From Ruminococcus sp. zg-924 (GTDB taxonomy: Bacteria; Bacillota; Clostridia; Oscillospirales; Acutalibacteraceae): a stretch of 64,000 bases of DNA. Each line of letters begins with the position of its first letter. The stretch's first letter is position 1. Positions 1 through 10,400 of this stretch are shown in pieces. Made by a program: the position numbers and the translations under genes. The stretch is from NCBI RefSeq assembly GCF_024433635.1, contig NZ_WNJZ01000001.1, positions 62,001 to 126,000 on the forward strand, read 5' to 3'. The notes under the pieces are model-generated. The model was not told where the DNA came from. It saw only the letters and a list, made by a program, of their open reading frames with translations, and searched no databases.

Positions 1-311
1 TAGGGCTTATTTCCTACGTTGCATAACCCAACAGAGATTTCCCCTCGGTAGTCACTGTCAACAACGCCGACTCCGTTTGAAAGGCAGATGCCGTGCTTAA
101 CGCCAAGACCGCTTCTTGCAAATAAAAATGCTCCAAGCTGTGGGTTGGGCAGTGCTATTGCAATGCCTGTCGGCACTTTTACAAGGTCGCCAGGATTTAT
201 CGTTATCGGCTCGTATATGCAGGCGCAAAGGTCGGCTCCTGCCGAACCTTCGGTTGCTCTTTGCGGTATAACTGCGTTTTCTCTTACCTTTTTTATCTTT
301 ACTGTTTCCAT
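1..311 (-). CDS. dut: dUTP diphosphatase (dUTPase), C-terminus beyond window edge
   Basis: Hydrolyses dUTP to dUMP and pyrophosphate, keeping uracil out of DNA and supplying dUMP for thymidylate synthesis. About 103 codons are present; the gene runs off the left edge. The trimeric dUTPase motifs are visible: the early EGSAGADLCA motif, then ARSGLGVKHGI, then NGVGVVDSDYRGEI, which carries the uracil-pocket residues and the catalytic Asp. The ATG at 311-309 lies 1 nt after the stop of the upstream U32-family gene and has a GAGGAG ribosome-binding site at about 320-325, inside the end of that gene. Translation of the two is therefore probably coupled. Confidence 0.93.
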   Translation of the reverse strand, partial: METVKIKKVRENAVIPQRATEGSAGADLCACIYEPITINPGDLVKVPTGIAIALPNPQLGAFLFARSGLGVKHGICLSNGVGVVDSDYRGEISVGLCNVGNKP

Positions 312-312
312 T

Positions 313-2379
313 TTATATTACTCCTCTTTTATATAGTCCGTTTGTATAATCGCCGCTGAGATGACAGCTATTCCTGACAGCACTGTATAATTTTATTATT
401 TCGTCCTTACCCTCAAGTGAAAAACGCAGGGTTATAAAGTCGAGATAATCTGCATTTTCAAAAATATGCTGTGCATAGGTAGGGACAGGGTTCAAAACCT
501 CTGTACTGAAGCCGTCGCATTTTAGCGGCAGCCTGTTTCTTTTGCGGTCTATTATATATCTTTGCTTGTTGCAGCTTTTGCAGTCCTGGCCGCCGTTTTT
601 GGCAGGACAAGCTCTTGTAACCATAAGGGGCAGTCTGCCGCAACTTACGGCTCCTCTTTTTATGTTGCCGCCGAGTGACTTCATCTGCTCTGCGGTAAGC
701 TCCTGTGAAAGCTCAATATCGGCAATTCCGATTTGTTCAAGCTTATTAAGAGTTTGCGTGTTAAAGGCATTGAGCGCAAACGAGCCGTGTACTGTAAGTC
801 CTGCGTTTTTCGCAGGCTCCACAGCACCGAGGTTTGACGCCAGTGTGTGATTCACGCCGAGCGACTTTATTTCGCTCAGACGCTTGATAACGGCTTTTTC
901 TTTGCCGAATATCATTCGTGGAATTTCAACGCCTATATTAAACCCACGCTCAAGAAGCTGCTTTATATTCTTGTTGGGGGAAAAAAGCGGTACATAAATT
1001 AATTCACATCCCAAAAGCTCATTTGGTATGTCACAGCTTGTAAATCTGGCTCTGATTTTTTGTTTAGTATCCGTCTTGTACGGCTTTGTTTTGTCAAGAC
1101 GGAGTGGCTTAAACGGCTTATCAATGACTTTAGCATATTGCTCTGTAAGGCTGTTAAGGCAATCTCTGCGCATTGCGTTGATCGACGAGAGGGGAAAGGC
1201 AAGCCCGTCCTCAATTTCAAGCTTAATCTCATCAAGCGCAAACGGAGTCCCGCCTGTTTTTTTAAGCTGTGCCGCCGCCTTTTCTTCGCTGAGCGCAACC
1301 TTGAATGCGGCTTCCGGAATATCTCCCTGAGCTGACGCGTTATAGCTTCCGCTGTGCGCCTCAAGGACTGCGTTTTCACCATGCTTAAGAGTAAATTTAA
1401 AGGTTATGGGTAAATGCTGACGCTCGTCTTTGTAGAGTGCTTTAAGCTGTGTAAACAATTTGCTGTCTGCGGCTGTTACATTTTCCTTTGAGCGAACACC
1501 GAACATATTGCTGTCGATTTTGCCGAAGTAATAGCCGTCTGTAAAGCCGCTACGTGAAAAGACAGATTCAAGCCTGTTTTTCTTGCTTTCATCAAGTACG
1601 CCGTTAAGGGCGCTTATGCAGGCGTCAGTTGCCGCTGCAACGTATTCGGGACGTTTCATTCTGCCCTCAATTTTAGCCGAGGTCACGCCAATTTCCTCAA
1701 GCTCCTTTATATGCTCCAACAGCGATAAATCCTTAAGGCTGAGTGCGGAACCGTTACCCTTGCCGTTGTCGAGAGCAAACGGAAGTCTGCACGGCTGAGC
1801 ACAGCGGCCCCTGTTGCCGCTTCTGCCGCCGAGCAGTGCGCTGAATTCGCATTGCCCCGACACGCTCATACAAAGTGCACCGTGAACGAAAACCTCGGTT
1901 TCAATTGGGCAGGAAGCAACTATTTCAGCTATTTCATCTCTTGAAAGCTCACGGGCAAGTACTACCCTTTTAAAGCCGAGAGAATGTAAAAGCTTGGCTC
2001 CTTTGGGTGTGTGTACCGACATTTGAGTTGATGCGTGCAGCGGCATATCGGGAGCAACTTCTCTTATAATTGCGGCAAGCCCCAAATCCTGAACGATAAG
2101 AGCGTCAACTCCTGCAGTGCAGGCAAGGCTAACTGTTTTGAGTGCCGATTGAAGCTCGTCATCTCTTATAAGGGTGTTGATGGCAAGGTAAAGCTTTACG
2201 CTGCGTTCGTGGCAGTAGCGTGCCGCCGATATAATTTCTTCATCGCTGAAATTTGCAGCTGAGGCTCTTGCGCTGAAACGCTGAGCGCCTATATAGACAG
2301 CGCTTGCTCCCGTGCAAACGGCTGCCTTCACGCTTTCAAAGGCACCGGCGGGAGCAAGAATTTCAATGTTATTACCCAT
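313..2379 (-). CDS. peptidase U32 family protein, long RlhA/YdcP-like form
   Basis: A 688-residue U32-family protein. The N-terminal TIM-barrel-like half starts with EILAPAGAFESVKAAV. It carries the family signature around residues 165-195 (VFVHGALCMSVSGQC, then GNRGRCAQPC), whose cysteines fit an iron-sulfur cluster. The C-terminal half contains a further cysteine group (CPAKNGGQDCKSCNK), also typical of long members. The length matches the YdcP/RlhA subgroup (about 650 residues), which in Escherichia coli is needed for 5-hydroxycytidine at 23S rRNA C2501, rather than short collagenase-like forms. The rRNA-hydroxylation role is inference from length and architecture. It sits 2 nt after the ZapA-like gene and just before dut, so the three genes look like one operon. 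Confidence 0.85.
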   Translation of the reverse strand: MGNNIEILAPAGAFESVKAAVCTGASAVYIGAQRFSARASAANFSDEEIISAARYCHERSVKLYLAINTLIRDDELQSALKTVSLACTAGVDALIVQDLGLAAIIREVAPDMPLHASTQMSVHTPKGAKLLHSLGFKRVVLARELSRDEIAEIVASCPIETEVFVHGALCMSVSGQCEFSALLGGRSGNRGRCAQPCRLPFALDNGKGNGSALSLKDLSLLEHIKELEEIGVTSAKIEGRMKRPEYVAAATDACISALNGVLDESKKNRLESVFSRSGFTDGYYFGKIDSNMFGVRSKENVTAADSKLFTQLKALYKDERQHLPITFKFTLKHGENAVLEAHSGSYNASAQGDIPEAAFKVALSEEKAAAQLKKTGGTPFALDEIKLEIEDGLAFPLSSINAMRRDCLNSLTEQYAKVIDKPFKPLRLDKTKPYKTDTKQKIRARFTSCDIPNELLGCELIYVPLFSPNKNIKQLLERGFNIGVEIPRMIFGKEKAVIKRLSEIKSLGVNHTLASNLGAVEPAKNAGLTVHGSFALNAFNTQTLNKLEQIGIADIELSQELTAEQMKSLGGNIKRGAVSCGRLPLMVTRACPAKNGGQDCKSCNKQRYIIDRKRNRLPLKCDGFSTEVLNPVPTYAQHIFENADYLDFITLRFSLEGKDEIIKLYSAVRNSCHLSGDYTNGLYKRGVI

Positions 2380-2381
2380 AA

Positions 2382-3305
2382 TTATCTGCGGTCAAAAAAG
2401 CTGAGCATTTCTTCCTCAGAGGGAATCTCCGCAAAATCGTTTCTGCGGAAGCTGTCGCTTATTTTGTCATTATCTCGGTAGTTTATCTTCGGGTCTATTT
2501 TCCTGTTGCCGGCAAACGCTCCGCCGCCGGATTTTGCGCTTGGTACAGGGCGAAACGGCTTTGGCCTGTTTTGGCTCTTTGCGCCTGCGTTTGGTAAGGC
2601 GTTCTTTTGTGCTAAGAGAGCTTTGCGCTTTTCTTCAAGCATTTGTCTTGCTGTAAGCATCGGCTTTTGCTCCTGCTGTATTGCCGGCTGCTGTGTCTTG
2701 TCAGGCTGTTCCTGCACTTTTTCAGTCTTTGGTTCTTCATACTTTGACTGCTGCTTAGGTTCGGCTTCTTCCGACTTTTCCTGTGTTATCTCAGGTTCTG
2801 CCGGCTTCGGTTGTTCAGCTTCAAGCTGAGGCACAACCTGCTCATCTTTTGCATTTGGCTGTTCATCGTCGGGTCCCGGAAGAGGTATTCTAAGCTGCTG
2901 AGGCGATTCCTCCGGCTGCTGAGGCTGCTGTTCAACATCACCGGTGCCGGACTGAAGCTCCTCAATAATCTTGTGCAGTCCGAGCTTTTCCTCACGAAGC
3001 TGTTTGTTTTCTATTCTGAGATATTCAAGCTCGCCTGTTGTTCTGTACGCCAGTGACTCACTTGTTTCGGTTCTTTTGAGCAGTTCCTCTGTGATGATTT
3101 TTTCCTTTTCAAGCTCATCGCAGTAGTTGAGAGCCGCCAATATTGCCGCCATTGCAACGGTCATTGAGTCGCTTTCACGCAGAATCTCCTTTATCTGCGA
3201 ATCAACCTTATTACTTATTTTTACAATATAGTCCTTGTCCTCGTCAGCTGAAACAACAAATTCACTGCCGACAATTCTAAGCTTTACTCGTGTTTTTTCA
3301 ATCAC
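2382..3305 (-). CDS. zapA: ZapA-like cell division protein with long Gln/Glu/Pro-rich tail
   Basis: Residues 1-95 match ZapA, the small Z-ring-associated protein that cross-links FtsZ filaments: EKTRVKLRIVGSEFVV, then DKDYIVKISNKVDSQIKEIL, then MTVAMAAILAALNYCDELEK, followed by a coiled coil. ZapA is normally 85-130 residues; this protein has about 307. The extra 190 residues are low complexity, rich in Q, P, E and K, and end in a short basic-acidic segment (EIPSEEEMLSFFDRR) that could be a conserved docking peptide. I chose the GTG at 3305 because AAAGGA precedes it by 9 nt. An upstream in-frame GTG at 3323 lacks such a site. First gene of the zapA-U32-dut run. Confidence 0.85.
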   Translation of the reverse strand: MIEKTRVKLRIVGSEFVVSADEDKDYIVKISNKVDSQIKEILRESDSMTVAMAAILAALNYCDELEKEKIITEELLKRTETSESLAYRTTGELEYLRIENKQLREEKLGLHKIIEELQSGTGDVEQQPQQPEESPQQLRIPLPGPDDEQPNAKDEQVVPQLEAEQPKPAEPEITQEKSEEAEPKQQSKYEEPKTEKVQEQPDKTQQPAIQQEQKPMLTARQMLEEKRKALLAQKNALPNAGAKSQNRPKPFRPVPSAKSGGGAFAGNRKIDPKINYRDNDKISDSFRRNDFAEIPSEEEMLSFFDRR

Positions 3306-3343
3306 AAAAATCAGTCCTTTCACATACTGAACCCTATTATAGT

Positions 3344-3373
3344 ATTATAATATAATAGTTAAAAATTTGTAAA
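3344..3373 (-). promoter_or_regulatory. promoter for the zapA-U32-dut operon
   Basis: Reading the minus strand, a -35 box TTTACA (3373-3368) and a -10 box TATAAT (3349-3344) are 18 bp apart. A second TATAAT follows at 3341-3336. The AT-rich stretch ends about 35 nt before the GTG start of the ZapA-like gene. Confidence 0.55.
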
Positions 3374-3592
3374 GAGTTTTTGAGCAAATTTTCTTGAAAT
3401 TCAGACAAAATTTTACTTTTTTTATTATTTTGTGCAGTTTGCAGTGGCTAGCAAAATAGCTTGTTTGTGAATATTAATAAAAATATTGCATATTCTTTGT
3501 GTGTTATGACTTTAATAATTGCCTAATTTAGAAAAAATAGATTTTTAAACGGTAAAATTACAAAAATGTTACGCTAAAACTGCTATTTTTTG
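3374..3592. other. AT-rich divergent intergenic region, no gene seen
   Basis: About 220 bp between the divergent zapA and glgP promoters. It is rich in A and T runs, with no open frame with a ribosome-binding site and no clear hairpin. It may hold upstream promoter elements. Confidence 0.6.
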
Positions 3593-3621
3593 TTGAAATT
3601 GAGGTGGGAATAGTGTATAAT
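3593..3621 (+). promoter_or_regulatory. promoter for glycogen phosphorylase
   Basis: TTGAAA (3593-3598) and TATAAT (3616-3621) are separated by exactly 17 bp, close to the sigma-A consensus. The predicted transcript start is near 3628, giving a leader of about 50 nt before the ATG at 3679. Confidence 0.75.
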
Positions 3622-3678
3622 ATAATAGCAAATTTTATTTCGGGCACTTTTTTTAGGCAGTGTCAAAGGAGGAAAAAT

Positions 3679-6084
3679 ATGGATTACAAATTGACGCCAA
3701 AGCAGGCTGAGGAGCTTATTCTGACAAAGCTCAGCCACAATTTCGGTGTATCGCAGAAGGATGCCACTGACGAGCATTACTACAAGGCTGTTGTTCTTGT
3801 TGTTAGGGATTTGCTTACAGCAGGCTATACTGAATTTTCACGAAAGGCAGTTGAGCAGAAAAAGAAAACCGTGTATTATCTTTGCATGGAATTTCTTATG
3901 GGACGTTCTCTTAAAAACAACCTGAGCAACTTAGGTCTTGAGGGAACTATGAATACAGCTCTTAAGAACCTCGGCGTTAAGCTTGACAATGTTTACGAGC
4001 AGGAGCCTGACGCAGGTCTTGGCAACGGCGGCTTGGGCAGGTTGGCTGCTTGCTTCCTTGATGCGCTTGCGTCACAGGCATACCCATCAATGGGATATTC
4101 ACTTCGTTATGAGTACGGCATTTTCAGCCAGAAGCTTATTGACGGCTGGCAGACAGAGATGCCGGACTTTTGGCTGCCGGGCGGCTCTGTTTGGCTTCAG
4201 GACCACCCCGAAAAGGCTATTACAATTAAATTCAATGGCAGAGTTGTTGAGGAATGGAAGGACGGCTTGCACAAGGTTGATGTAGTTGATTCCTACAATG
4301 TTGTTGCTATTCCGTATGATATGATGGTGGCAGGTAATGACGGCAAGGGCGTCAGCCGCTTAAGACTTTGGGCGGCTAAATCAAACAGCTTTGATATGCA
4401 GTTGTTCAATGACGGCGACTACCTGCGTGCTATCGAGCAGAACGCTATGGCTGAGTCTATTACAAAGGTTCTTTATCCGGGCGACAACCATCCTGAGGGC
4501 AAAAGTCTTAGACTTAATCAGCAGTATTTCCTTGTATCTGCTACAATTCAGGACATTATTAATCGTCATCTGAGAAATTATAATACCCTTGACAATCTTC
4601 CGGAGCTTGTTACAATTCACTTAAATGATACTCACCCTGTTCTGGCTGTGCCTGAGCTTATGAGAATAATCATGGATGACTGCGGCTACGGCTGGGATCA
4701 GGCTTGGGATATTGTAAACCGCACTATTGCCTACACTAACCATACGGTTATGAAGGAGGCTCTTGAGTGCTGGGAGGAGCAGATGTTTAAAACAAAGCTC
4801 CCAAGAATTTATGAGATACTTGCCGAGATTAACAGAAGATTCTACAACGAGATGCGCTCAAGGGGCGTTGACGGCAACAAAATTGACAGAATGGCTATTA
4901 TCAATGACGGCGTTGTTAAGATGGCTAATCTTGCTGTTATTGCAGGCTACAAGGTAAACGGCGTTTCTGCGCTTCACAGTGAAATACTTAAGGACACCGT
5001 ATTCCACGATTTCTACACTGTTTACCCAAATAAGTTCACTAACGTTACAAACGGTGTTGCACACCGCCGCTGGCTGAATCAGTCGAACCCTCAGCTTGCT
5101 GATTTGTTGAATGAGCTTATCGGCACAGACTATATTGACAATGCTTCACAGCTTTCAAAGCTTATGGCATATAAGGATGACAAGAGTGTTTTGGACCGTC
5201 TTGAAAGGATTAAAAGAGCGAATAAGCTTAAGATGGTTGACTACATCAAAAAGCACAACGGCGTAACCGTTGACCCTGATTCCATCTTTGACGTTCAGGT
5301 TAAGCGTTTGCACGAATATAAAAGACAACTTATGAACGCCCTGCACATTCTAACAACCTACCGTTGGCTCAGAGAAAATCCGAATGCAAACTTCACGCCG
5401 AAAACATATATCTTCGGTGCAAAGGCTGCTCCGGGATATTACTTTGCAAAGCAGATTATCCAATTCATTATTGCGCTCAGCAACAAGATTGAAAAGGATG
5501 ACAGAGTGAATAAGAAGCTTAAGGTTGTATATCTTGAGGATTACCGTGTTACTCTGGCTGAGAAGCTTATTCCTGCCAGTGAAATAAGCGAGCAGATTTC
5601 TCTTGCAGGCACAGAGGCTTCAGGTACAAGTAATATGAAGTTTATGCTTAACGGTGCTATCACAATGGGTACTCTTGACGGCGCAAATGTTGAGATTAAT
5701 CAGGCTGTCGGAAACGAGAATATGTTCCTGTTTGGTCTTAAAACGCCTGAGGTTGAGAATATCAAGAGAAGCGGCTACAATCCGATGGTTTATTATCAGA
5801 ACAACCACATTCTCAGGGGTGCGGTTGACGAGATTAATGACACACGCTTTGGCACTATTGCAAACTCGCTGATGAATGTTGACCCGTATATGGTATTGGC
5901 TGATTTTGCAGATTACTCCGCCGCACAGCAGAGAGCGTCAGCTCTTTATGTTGAGAACAAGGAGCAGTGGAACAGAATGTCGCTTATAAATATTGCAAAC
6001 GCAGGCATATTTGCAGCTGACCGTTCAATAAGGGATTATGCCGACGGTATCTGGAACCTCTCTCCGGTTGACCTTGATAAATAA
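3679..6084 (+). CDS. glgP: glycogen/starch/maltodextrin phosphorylase
   Basis: Phosphorolysis of alpha-1,4-glucan to glucose-1-phosphate, a cytoplasmic PLP enzyme of family GT35. The protein is 801 residues, the usual length. Recognisable blocks are the early YYLCMEFLMGRSL, the active-site block EPDAGLGNGGLGRLAACFLD, then HLNDTHPVLAVPELMR, and DVQVKRLHEYKRQLMN. The PLP-lysine motif is EASGTSNMKFMLNGA with Lys at about residue 654. An earlier in-frame start exists, but the ATG at 3679 has a strong AAAGGAGG site at 3665-3672 and gives the canonical N-terminus. The gene is monocistronic, with its own promoter and terminator. It would process stored glycogen or imported maltodextrins; the exact substrate cannot be told from sequence. 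Confidence 0.96.
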   Translation: MDYKLTPKQAEELILTKLSHNFGVSQKDATDEHYYKAVVLVVRDLLTAGYTEFSRKAVEQKKKTVYYLCMEFLMGRSLKNNLSNLGLEGTMNTALKNLGVKLDNVYEQEPDAGLGNGGLGRLAACFLDALASQAYPSMGYSLRYEYGIFSQKLIDGWQTEMPDFWLPGGSVWLQDHPEKAITIKFNGRVVEEWKDGLHKVDVVDSYNVVAIPYDMMVAGNDGKGVSRLRLWAAKSNSFDMQLFNDGDYLRAIEQNAMAESITKVLYPGDNHPEGKSLRLNQQYFLVSATIQDIINRHLRNYNTLDNLPELVTIHLNDTHPVLAVPELMRIIMDDCGYGWDQAWDIVNRTIAYTNHTVMKEALECWEEQMFKTKLPRIYEILAEINRRFYNEMRSRGVDGNKIDRMAIINDGVVKMANLAVIAGYKVNGVSALHSEILKDTVFHDFYTVYPNKFTNVTNGVAHRRWLNQSNPQLADLLNELIGTDYIDNASQLSKLMAYKDDKSVLDRLERIKRANKLKMVDYIKKHNGVTVDPDSIFDVQVKRLHEYKRQLMNALHILTTYRWLRENPNANFTPKTYIFGAKAAPGYYFAKQIIQFIIALSNKIEKDDRVNKKLKVVYLEDYRVTLAEKLIPASEISEQISLAGTEASGTSNMKFMLNGAITMGTLDGANVEINQAVGNENMFLFGLKTPEVENIKRSGYNPMVYYQNNHILRGAVDEINDTRFGTIANSLMNVDPYMVLADFADYSAAQQRASALYVENKEQWNRMSLINIANAGIFAADRSIRDYADGIWNLSPVDLDK

Positions 6085-6099
6085 TTAAATATAAAAATT

Positions 6100-6138
6100 A
6101 CAGCGCTGTTTAAAATTATAAACGGCGCTGTTTTTTGT
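6100..6138 (+). terminator. rho-independent terminator after glgP
   Basis: A near-perfect 13-bp stem (ACAGCGCTGTTTA paired with TAAACGGCGCTGT) has a short AT loop and is followed by TTTTTT at 6131-6136. Confidence 0.85.
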
Positions 6139-6152
6139 TATTAACAATGCAT

Positions 6153-6193
6153 AAGAAAACCCCGACAGCTTGCGATTTGCACTGCTGTCGGGG
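6153..6193 (-). terminator. terminator of the mfd-foldase operon
   Basis: A perfect 10-bp GC-rich stem, CCCCGACAGC (6160-6169) with GCTGTCGGGG (6184-6193), lies just past the stop of the lipoprotein gene. On the minus strand it is followed by TTTTCTT. The plus strand also has an AT-rich tail, so it may work in both directions. Confidence 0.8.
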
Positions 6194-6208
6194 TGAAATT
6201 TTTATTGA

Positions 6209-7375
6209 TTAAGAATTAGAGGAGCTTGAATTATTAATCTCGTTGAGCTTTTTCTCAATCTCTTCCGGTGTGAACTGATTAAGAGCGGCTTCATTCTCGG
6301 TAAGCTCAAGCTTGTTTGCCTGAGTGTCCATATAATCGTTGTATTCGTCCTTCTTCATATTTGTAAGAACAGAATAGCGTGTGTTTTCATCGTCAAGGTT
6401 GCTTGTCTTTGTGCTGATATCGCCCCTGTAAACGAGGTACATAACTGCTGTGTTGCCCTCGCCGACTGTGATAACCTCAGCCTGATTGTTCTTAAGCTCC
6501 TTAACAGCGTTTATTATATCTGTCGGCGCGCTTGAGTTGTCAAGGATTTCCTGAGCTGAAACAGCTGTGCTTTTGTCGAGCGACTGATACTCCATAAACG
6601 CCTTGTCAATTTCGTCAAAGGTTTTTTCGCCCTTGTTGAGTTGATTCTTATAGCCGTCAAAGGTGGTTTGAATCTTTTTGATTTCGTCATCGCTTAAGGC
6701 TTCTGACGCTGTTGAGCTTGAATCTGATGTTGCGTCTGTTGATTCAGAGGTTTTGTAGAGGTTGATTGGAATGTATGAGTAGTCGACATATTCTGCTGTG
6801 TAGTACTTTTTCAGATCATCATCACTAACCTCTTTTTCACCGCCTTCGCCGTACATAGCCTTGAACACAGCCTCGTACTTTGTGCTGAATTCGGCATATG
6901 CTAGCTTGTAGGAGCTTTCGGAAACACCAAGCTTTTCATATGATGCGCCGCTGTATATCCAGCCTTGTGATGCGAGAGAATCAATCTGAGTTTGCTGAGC
7001 ATCTGTAAGCTTAAGACCAAGCTCGTCAAACTTTTCGAGTGTGTAGATTAGAGTTTTGCTGCTCTGCTGTGCGGTGTTGAGCATATAATCTCTGCCGGTT
7101 ACTTCCTTATCGTCATTATCCTTAATCTTAGCTGACATTACGTCGGCTGCTTCTGTCGGCTGAGTTGCGCCGTCAGCGTCTGTTGCTACCTCAACCTGTT
7201 TCTGAGCTTCCTGCTGAGCATAGCTGTATGCGCCTGTCATATAGTAGATATAGGTTCCGATTGGAAGAGTGTATTTATCGTCCTTGTATGACCAGCTTGT
7301 GTCGGCACAGCCGGCTGCTGTGATGATCATTCCTGCCGCAAGAGCTGCTGCGACAGCTTTTTTTACTATTTTCAT
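6209..7375 (-). CDS. SurA/PrsA-like lipoprotein, probable extracytoplasmic foldase
   Basis: The 388-residue protein starts with a lipoprotein signal peptide (MKIVKKAVAAALAAGMI, lipobox ITAAGC, lipidated Cys near residue 23). The mature part is largely helical and resembles the N-terminal chaperone region of SurA/PrsA/trigger-factor-type proteins (GRDYMLNTAQQSSKTLIYTL, then LKLTDAQQTQIDSLASQGW). I see no clear parvulin PPIase signature in the second half; instead there is a Ser/Thr-rich linker and a helical tail ending in Ser/Asn. A foldase gene directly downstream of mfd is a common clostridial arrangement. It would act on the outer face of the membrane. Chaperone function is inferred from fold resemblance and context. 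Confidence 0.75.
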   Translation of the reverse strand: MKIVKKAVAAALAAGMIITAAGCADTSWSYKDDKYTLPIGTYIYYMTGAYSYAQQEAQKQVEVATDADGATQPTEAADVMSAKIKDNDDKEVTGRDYMLNTAQQSSKTLIYTLEKFDELGLKLTDAQQTQIDSLASQGWIYSGASYEKLGVSESSYKLAYAEFSTKYEAVFKAMYGEGGEKEVSDDDLKKYYTAEYVDYSYIPINLYKTSESTDATSDSSSTASEALSDDEIKKIQTTFDGYKNQLNKGEKTFDEIDKAFMEYQSLDKSTAVSAQEILDNSSAPTDIINAVKELKNNQAEVITVGEGNTAVMYLVYRGDISTKTSNLDDENTRYSVLTNMKKDEYNDYMDTQANKLELTENEAALNQFTPEEIEKKLNEINNSSSSNS

Positions 7376-7484
7376 TTTATTGTCCGTCCTTTCTTCGGTA
7401 AAAAACGATAATATTATACTCTTTTTTAATCAATTTGTCTATATAAAATCACAGCTGTTCAAAACTTATTCATAATTTTGTCTG

Positions 7485-10400
7485 TTATTTTACATTTTTC
7501 TGCTGCTGATTGTCGAAAAATACGAGCTTTAGCATCTCGTTAGGCGTAAGACCGCTTTGAAATTTTATTGAAACATACGGCTTGTTGCCGGCATTTAAAA
7601 ATGCACTGCCCTTAAAACGGCTTATCAAATCGCCGACAAACGGGTTTTTGATGTTGTTTATATACAGAAGTAAACTTGTGCCCTGCTGCTTGATTTCGTA
7701 AATTCCCTTTGAAGCCGCCATTGAGCGTGTCAGCGCTACGTTGATAAGACCCAAAACCGATTTTGGCGGATCACCGAAGCGGTCGATAAGCTCATCGGCA
7801 ACATCACGTGCGTCCGTCTGTGTGCGGATATCGGAAATGCGCTTGTAAATGTCAAGCCGCTGTCCGAGGGATTCAATGTAGCTTTCAGGAATATGCGCCT
7901 GTACCTGAACGTCTACAAGACATTCAAGCTCGGTGAAGTCGTCCTTCTTTTCGCCCTTGGCTTCTTTTAGTGCCTCGCCCAAAAGCTTTAGGTACATATC
8001 ATAGCCTACGTCCTCCATATGACCGTGCTGCTGCGCTCCAAGAACATTTCCTGCGCCTCTAAGCTCTAAATCACGCATAGCAATCTTAAAGCCTGAGCCG
8101 AACTCTGTGAATTCCTTTATAGCGTTCAGGCGCTTCTGAGATATTTCTGTCAGTACCTTCTGAGGACGGAAGGTGAAGTAGGCGTATGCTCTTCTTGCGC
8201 TTCTGCCTACACGCCCACGAAGCTGGTGAAGCTGTGAAAGTCCCATATGGTCGGCGTCCTCAATTATCAGCGTGTTGGCATTTGGTAAGTCGATTCCCGT
8301 TTCGATAATCGTGGTGGAAACAAGCAGGTTTATATCCTGTTCAAGCATACGCTGCCAAATGTCCGAAAGCTCGTTTTCCTGCATTTTTCCGTGCGCTATG
8401 GCTATTTTAGCCTCCGGCACAAGCGAAACAAGCTTAGCTGCACAGCGTTCTATCGACTCAACCCTGTTGTGCAGGTAGAAAACCTGTCCTCCTCGGCGAA
8501 GCTCACGGCGGATTGCTTCGGCAATTATTCCGTTATCGTGCTCAAGAACATAGGTCTGGACAGGGTGTCTGTCCTGCGGTGCATCGTCGAGCGTGCTCAT
8601 ATCTCTTATTCCGCTCATAGCCATATTGAGCGTTCTCGGAATAGGCGTTGCCGAGAGGGTGAGAACATCGACATCCTTACAGATTTCCTTGAAGCGTTCC
8701 TTTTGAGCAACACCGAAGCGCTGTTCCTCGTCTATGATAACAAGACCAAGGTCACGGAACTTTATATCCTTTTGCACAACTCTGTGTGTGCCGATTATCA
8801 TATCTATCTCGCCTCTTGCAAGCTGCTTTATAATTTCCGACTGCTGCTTCGGTGTGCGGAAACGGCTTAACAGCTCTATCCTGACAGGAAAGCCCTCAAA
8901 GCGGTTCATTACTGTCTGATAGTGCTGCCATGCAAGTATGGTGGTGGGGCAGAGGAGAACGCATTGCTTTGAATCGGTAACGCACTTGAATGCGGCTCGC
9001 AGTGCAACCTCGGTTTTTCCAAAGCCAACGTCGCCGCACAGAAGTCTGTCCATCGGCGCTGTGCGCTCCATATCGCCCTTTATTTCATCAATACAGCGCA
9101 GCTGGTCGTCTGTTTCCTCGTATTCAAAGCTCGCTTCAAAGTCACGCTGCCACTCTCCGTCAGGCGGAAATGCGTGGCCCGGTGCAGCCATTCGCTCTGC
9201 GTACAGTTTTGTAAGCTCGCTTGCGATGTCCTTTACGTTTCTGCGAACTCTCGCCTTTGTCTTTTGCCAGTCGCCGCTGCCGAGACGGTTGATTTTTACC
9301 GCCGAGTTTTCACGTGGTCCGATATATTTTGAAATAAGGTCAAGCTGTGTTACGGGAACGTACAACGTGTCGCCTTTAGCGTATTCAAGCTTGATGTAGT
9401 CCTTGATAACGCCTTGAATTTCTATTTTGTGTATGCCTCTGAATACGCCGATACCGTGCGTTGAATGAACAACATAGTCACCGCTTGACAACTCTGAAAG
9501 GGAGTAGATTTGCTGAGAGTTTTTGTCACGCTTGCGTTTGCGCTTGGGCGTGCTTCGTGCAATGCCGTGAGTGATAAGCGTGAATTTAGTCTGAGGATAT
9601 TCAAAGCCTGCCGACAATCCTCCTGGGAGGATATATATTTTACCGTCAGAAGGCTTTTCAATATCCTTTGCAAACTCAGCCTTGTAGCCCTTTTCATTTA
9701 ATTCCTCGCATAATGATACTGCCGCTTTTTCTGTTCCTGCGAGTATCACAACACTGCCGCTTTTGCCGTGAAGCTCCTGTAAATCATCAACCAATACTTT
9801 AACAGAGCCGCTCCAGAGCGAGAGCTGTTTCAGGTTGAAGGTGACAATATCGTTTATAGGAAGCTCATAGCCTGAGGTGGCGAAGTTTTCAAGATATACA
9901 AAGCGGTTGTTGTTGAGAATACTGTTTATCTCAATTTTATCAATCGAATATGTTTCAAAGCCACGGCACAGAATACCTGTGGCGAAGCATTCCTTAAGCT
10001 CCTCCTCAAAAAGACGTGTGTATGAATTGAATCTTTCACGTGTTTTTGAGGTTTCGGACATAAAGAAAATTGTGTTGTCGTCGGCGTAGTCAAAAAGAGT
10101 TGCGGTTTGTTCATAGGCAAGACCGACGAATTTGTCCATAGAACCGACAAACACGCCTTTTCTTATATCGTCTGCCTGCTTAAAAAGAAGCTGTCTTGCC
10201 TTTGGCGCATTTTTGCCCTTTAAAAGCTGTGCTTTGTGCTCAATTTTATCTGCGAGAGCATCAGTGCTTTCAACCATAATTTCGGCAGATGGGGTAAGAC
10301 TTATTTCTTCGATAAAATCGGTTCTGCGCTGTGTTTCAATGTCGAAATAGTTGAGCGTGTCAACCTCGTCGCCCCAAAGCTCCACACGAATTGGATTGTC

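Noticed and set aside
8391-8870. Long plus-strand open frames opposite mfd
   Set aside because: They are shadows of the mfd coding strand; composition and lack of ribosome-binding sites argue against genes.
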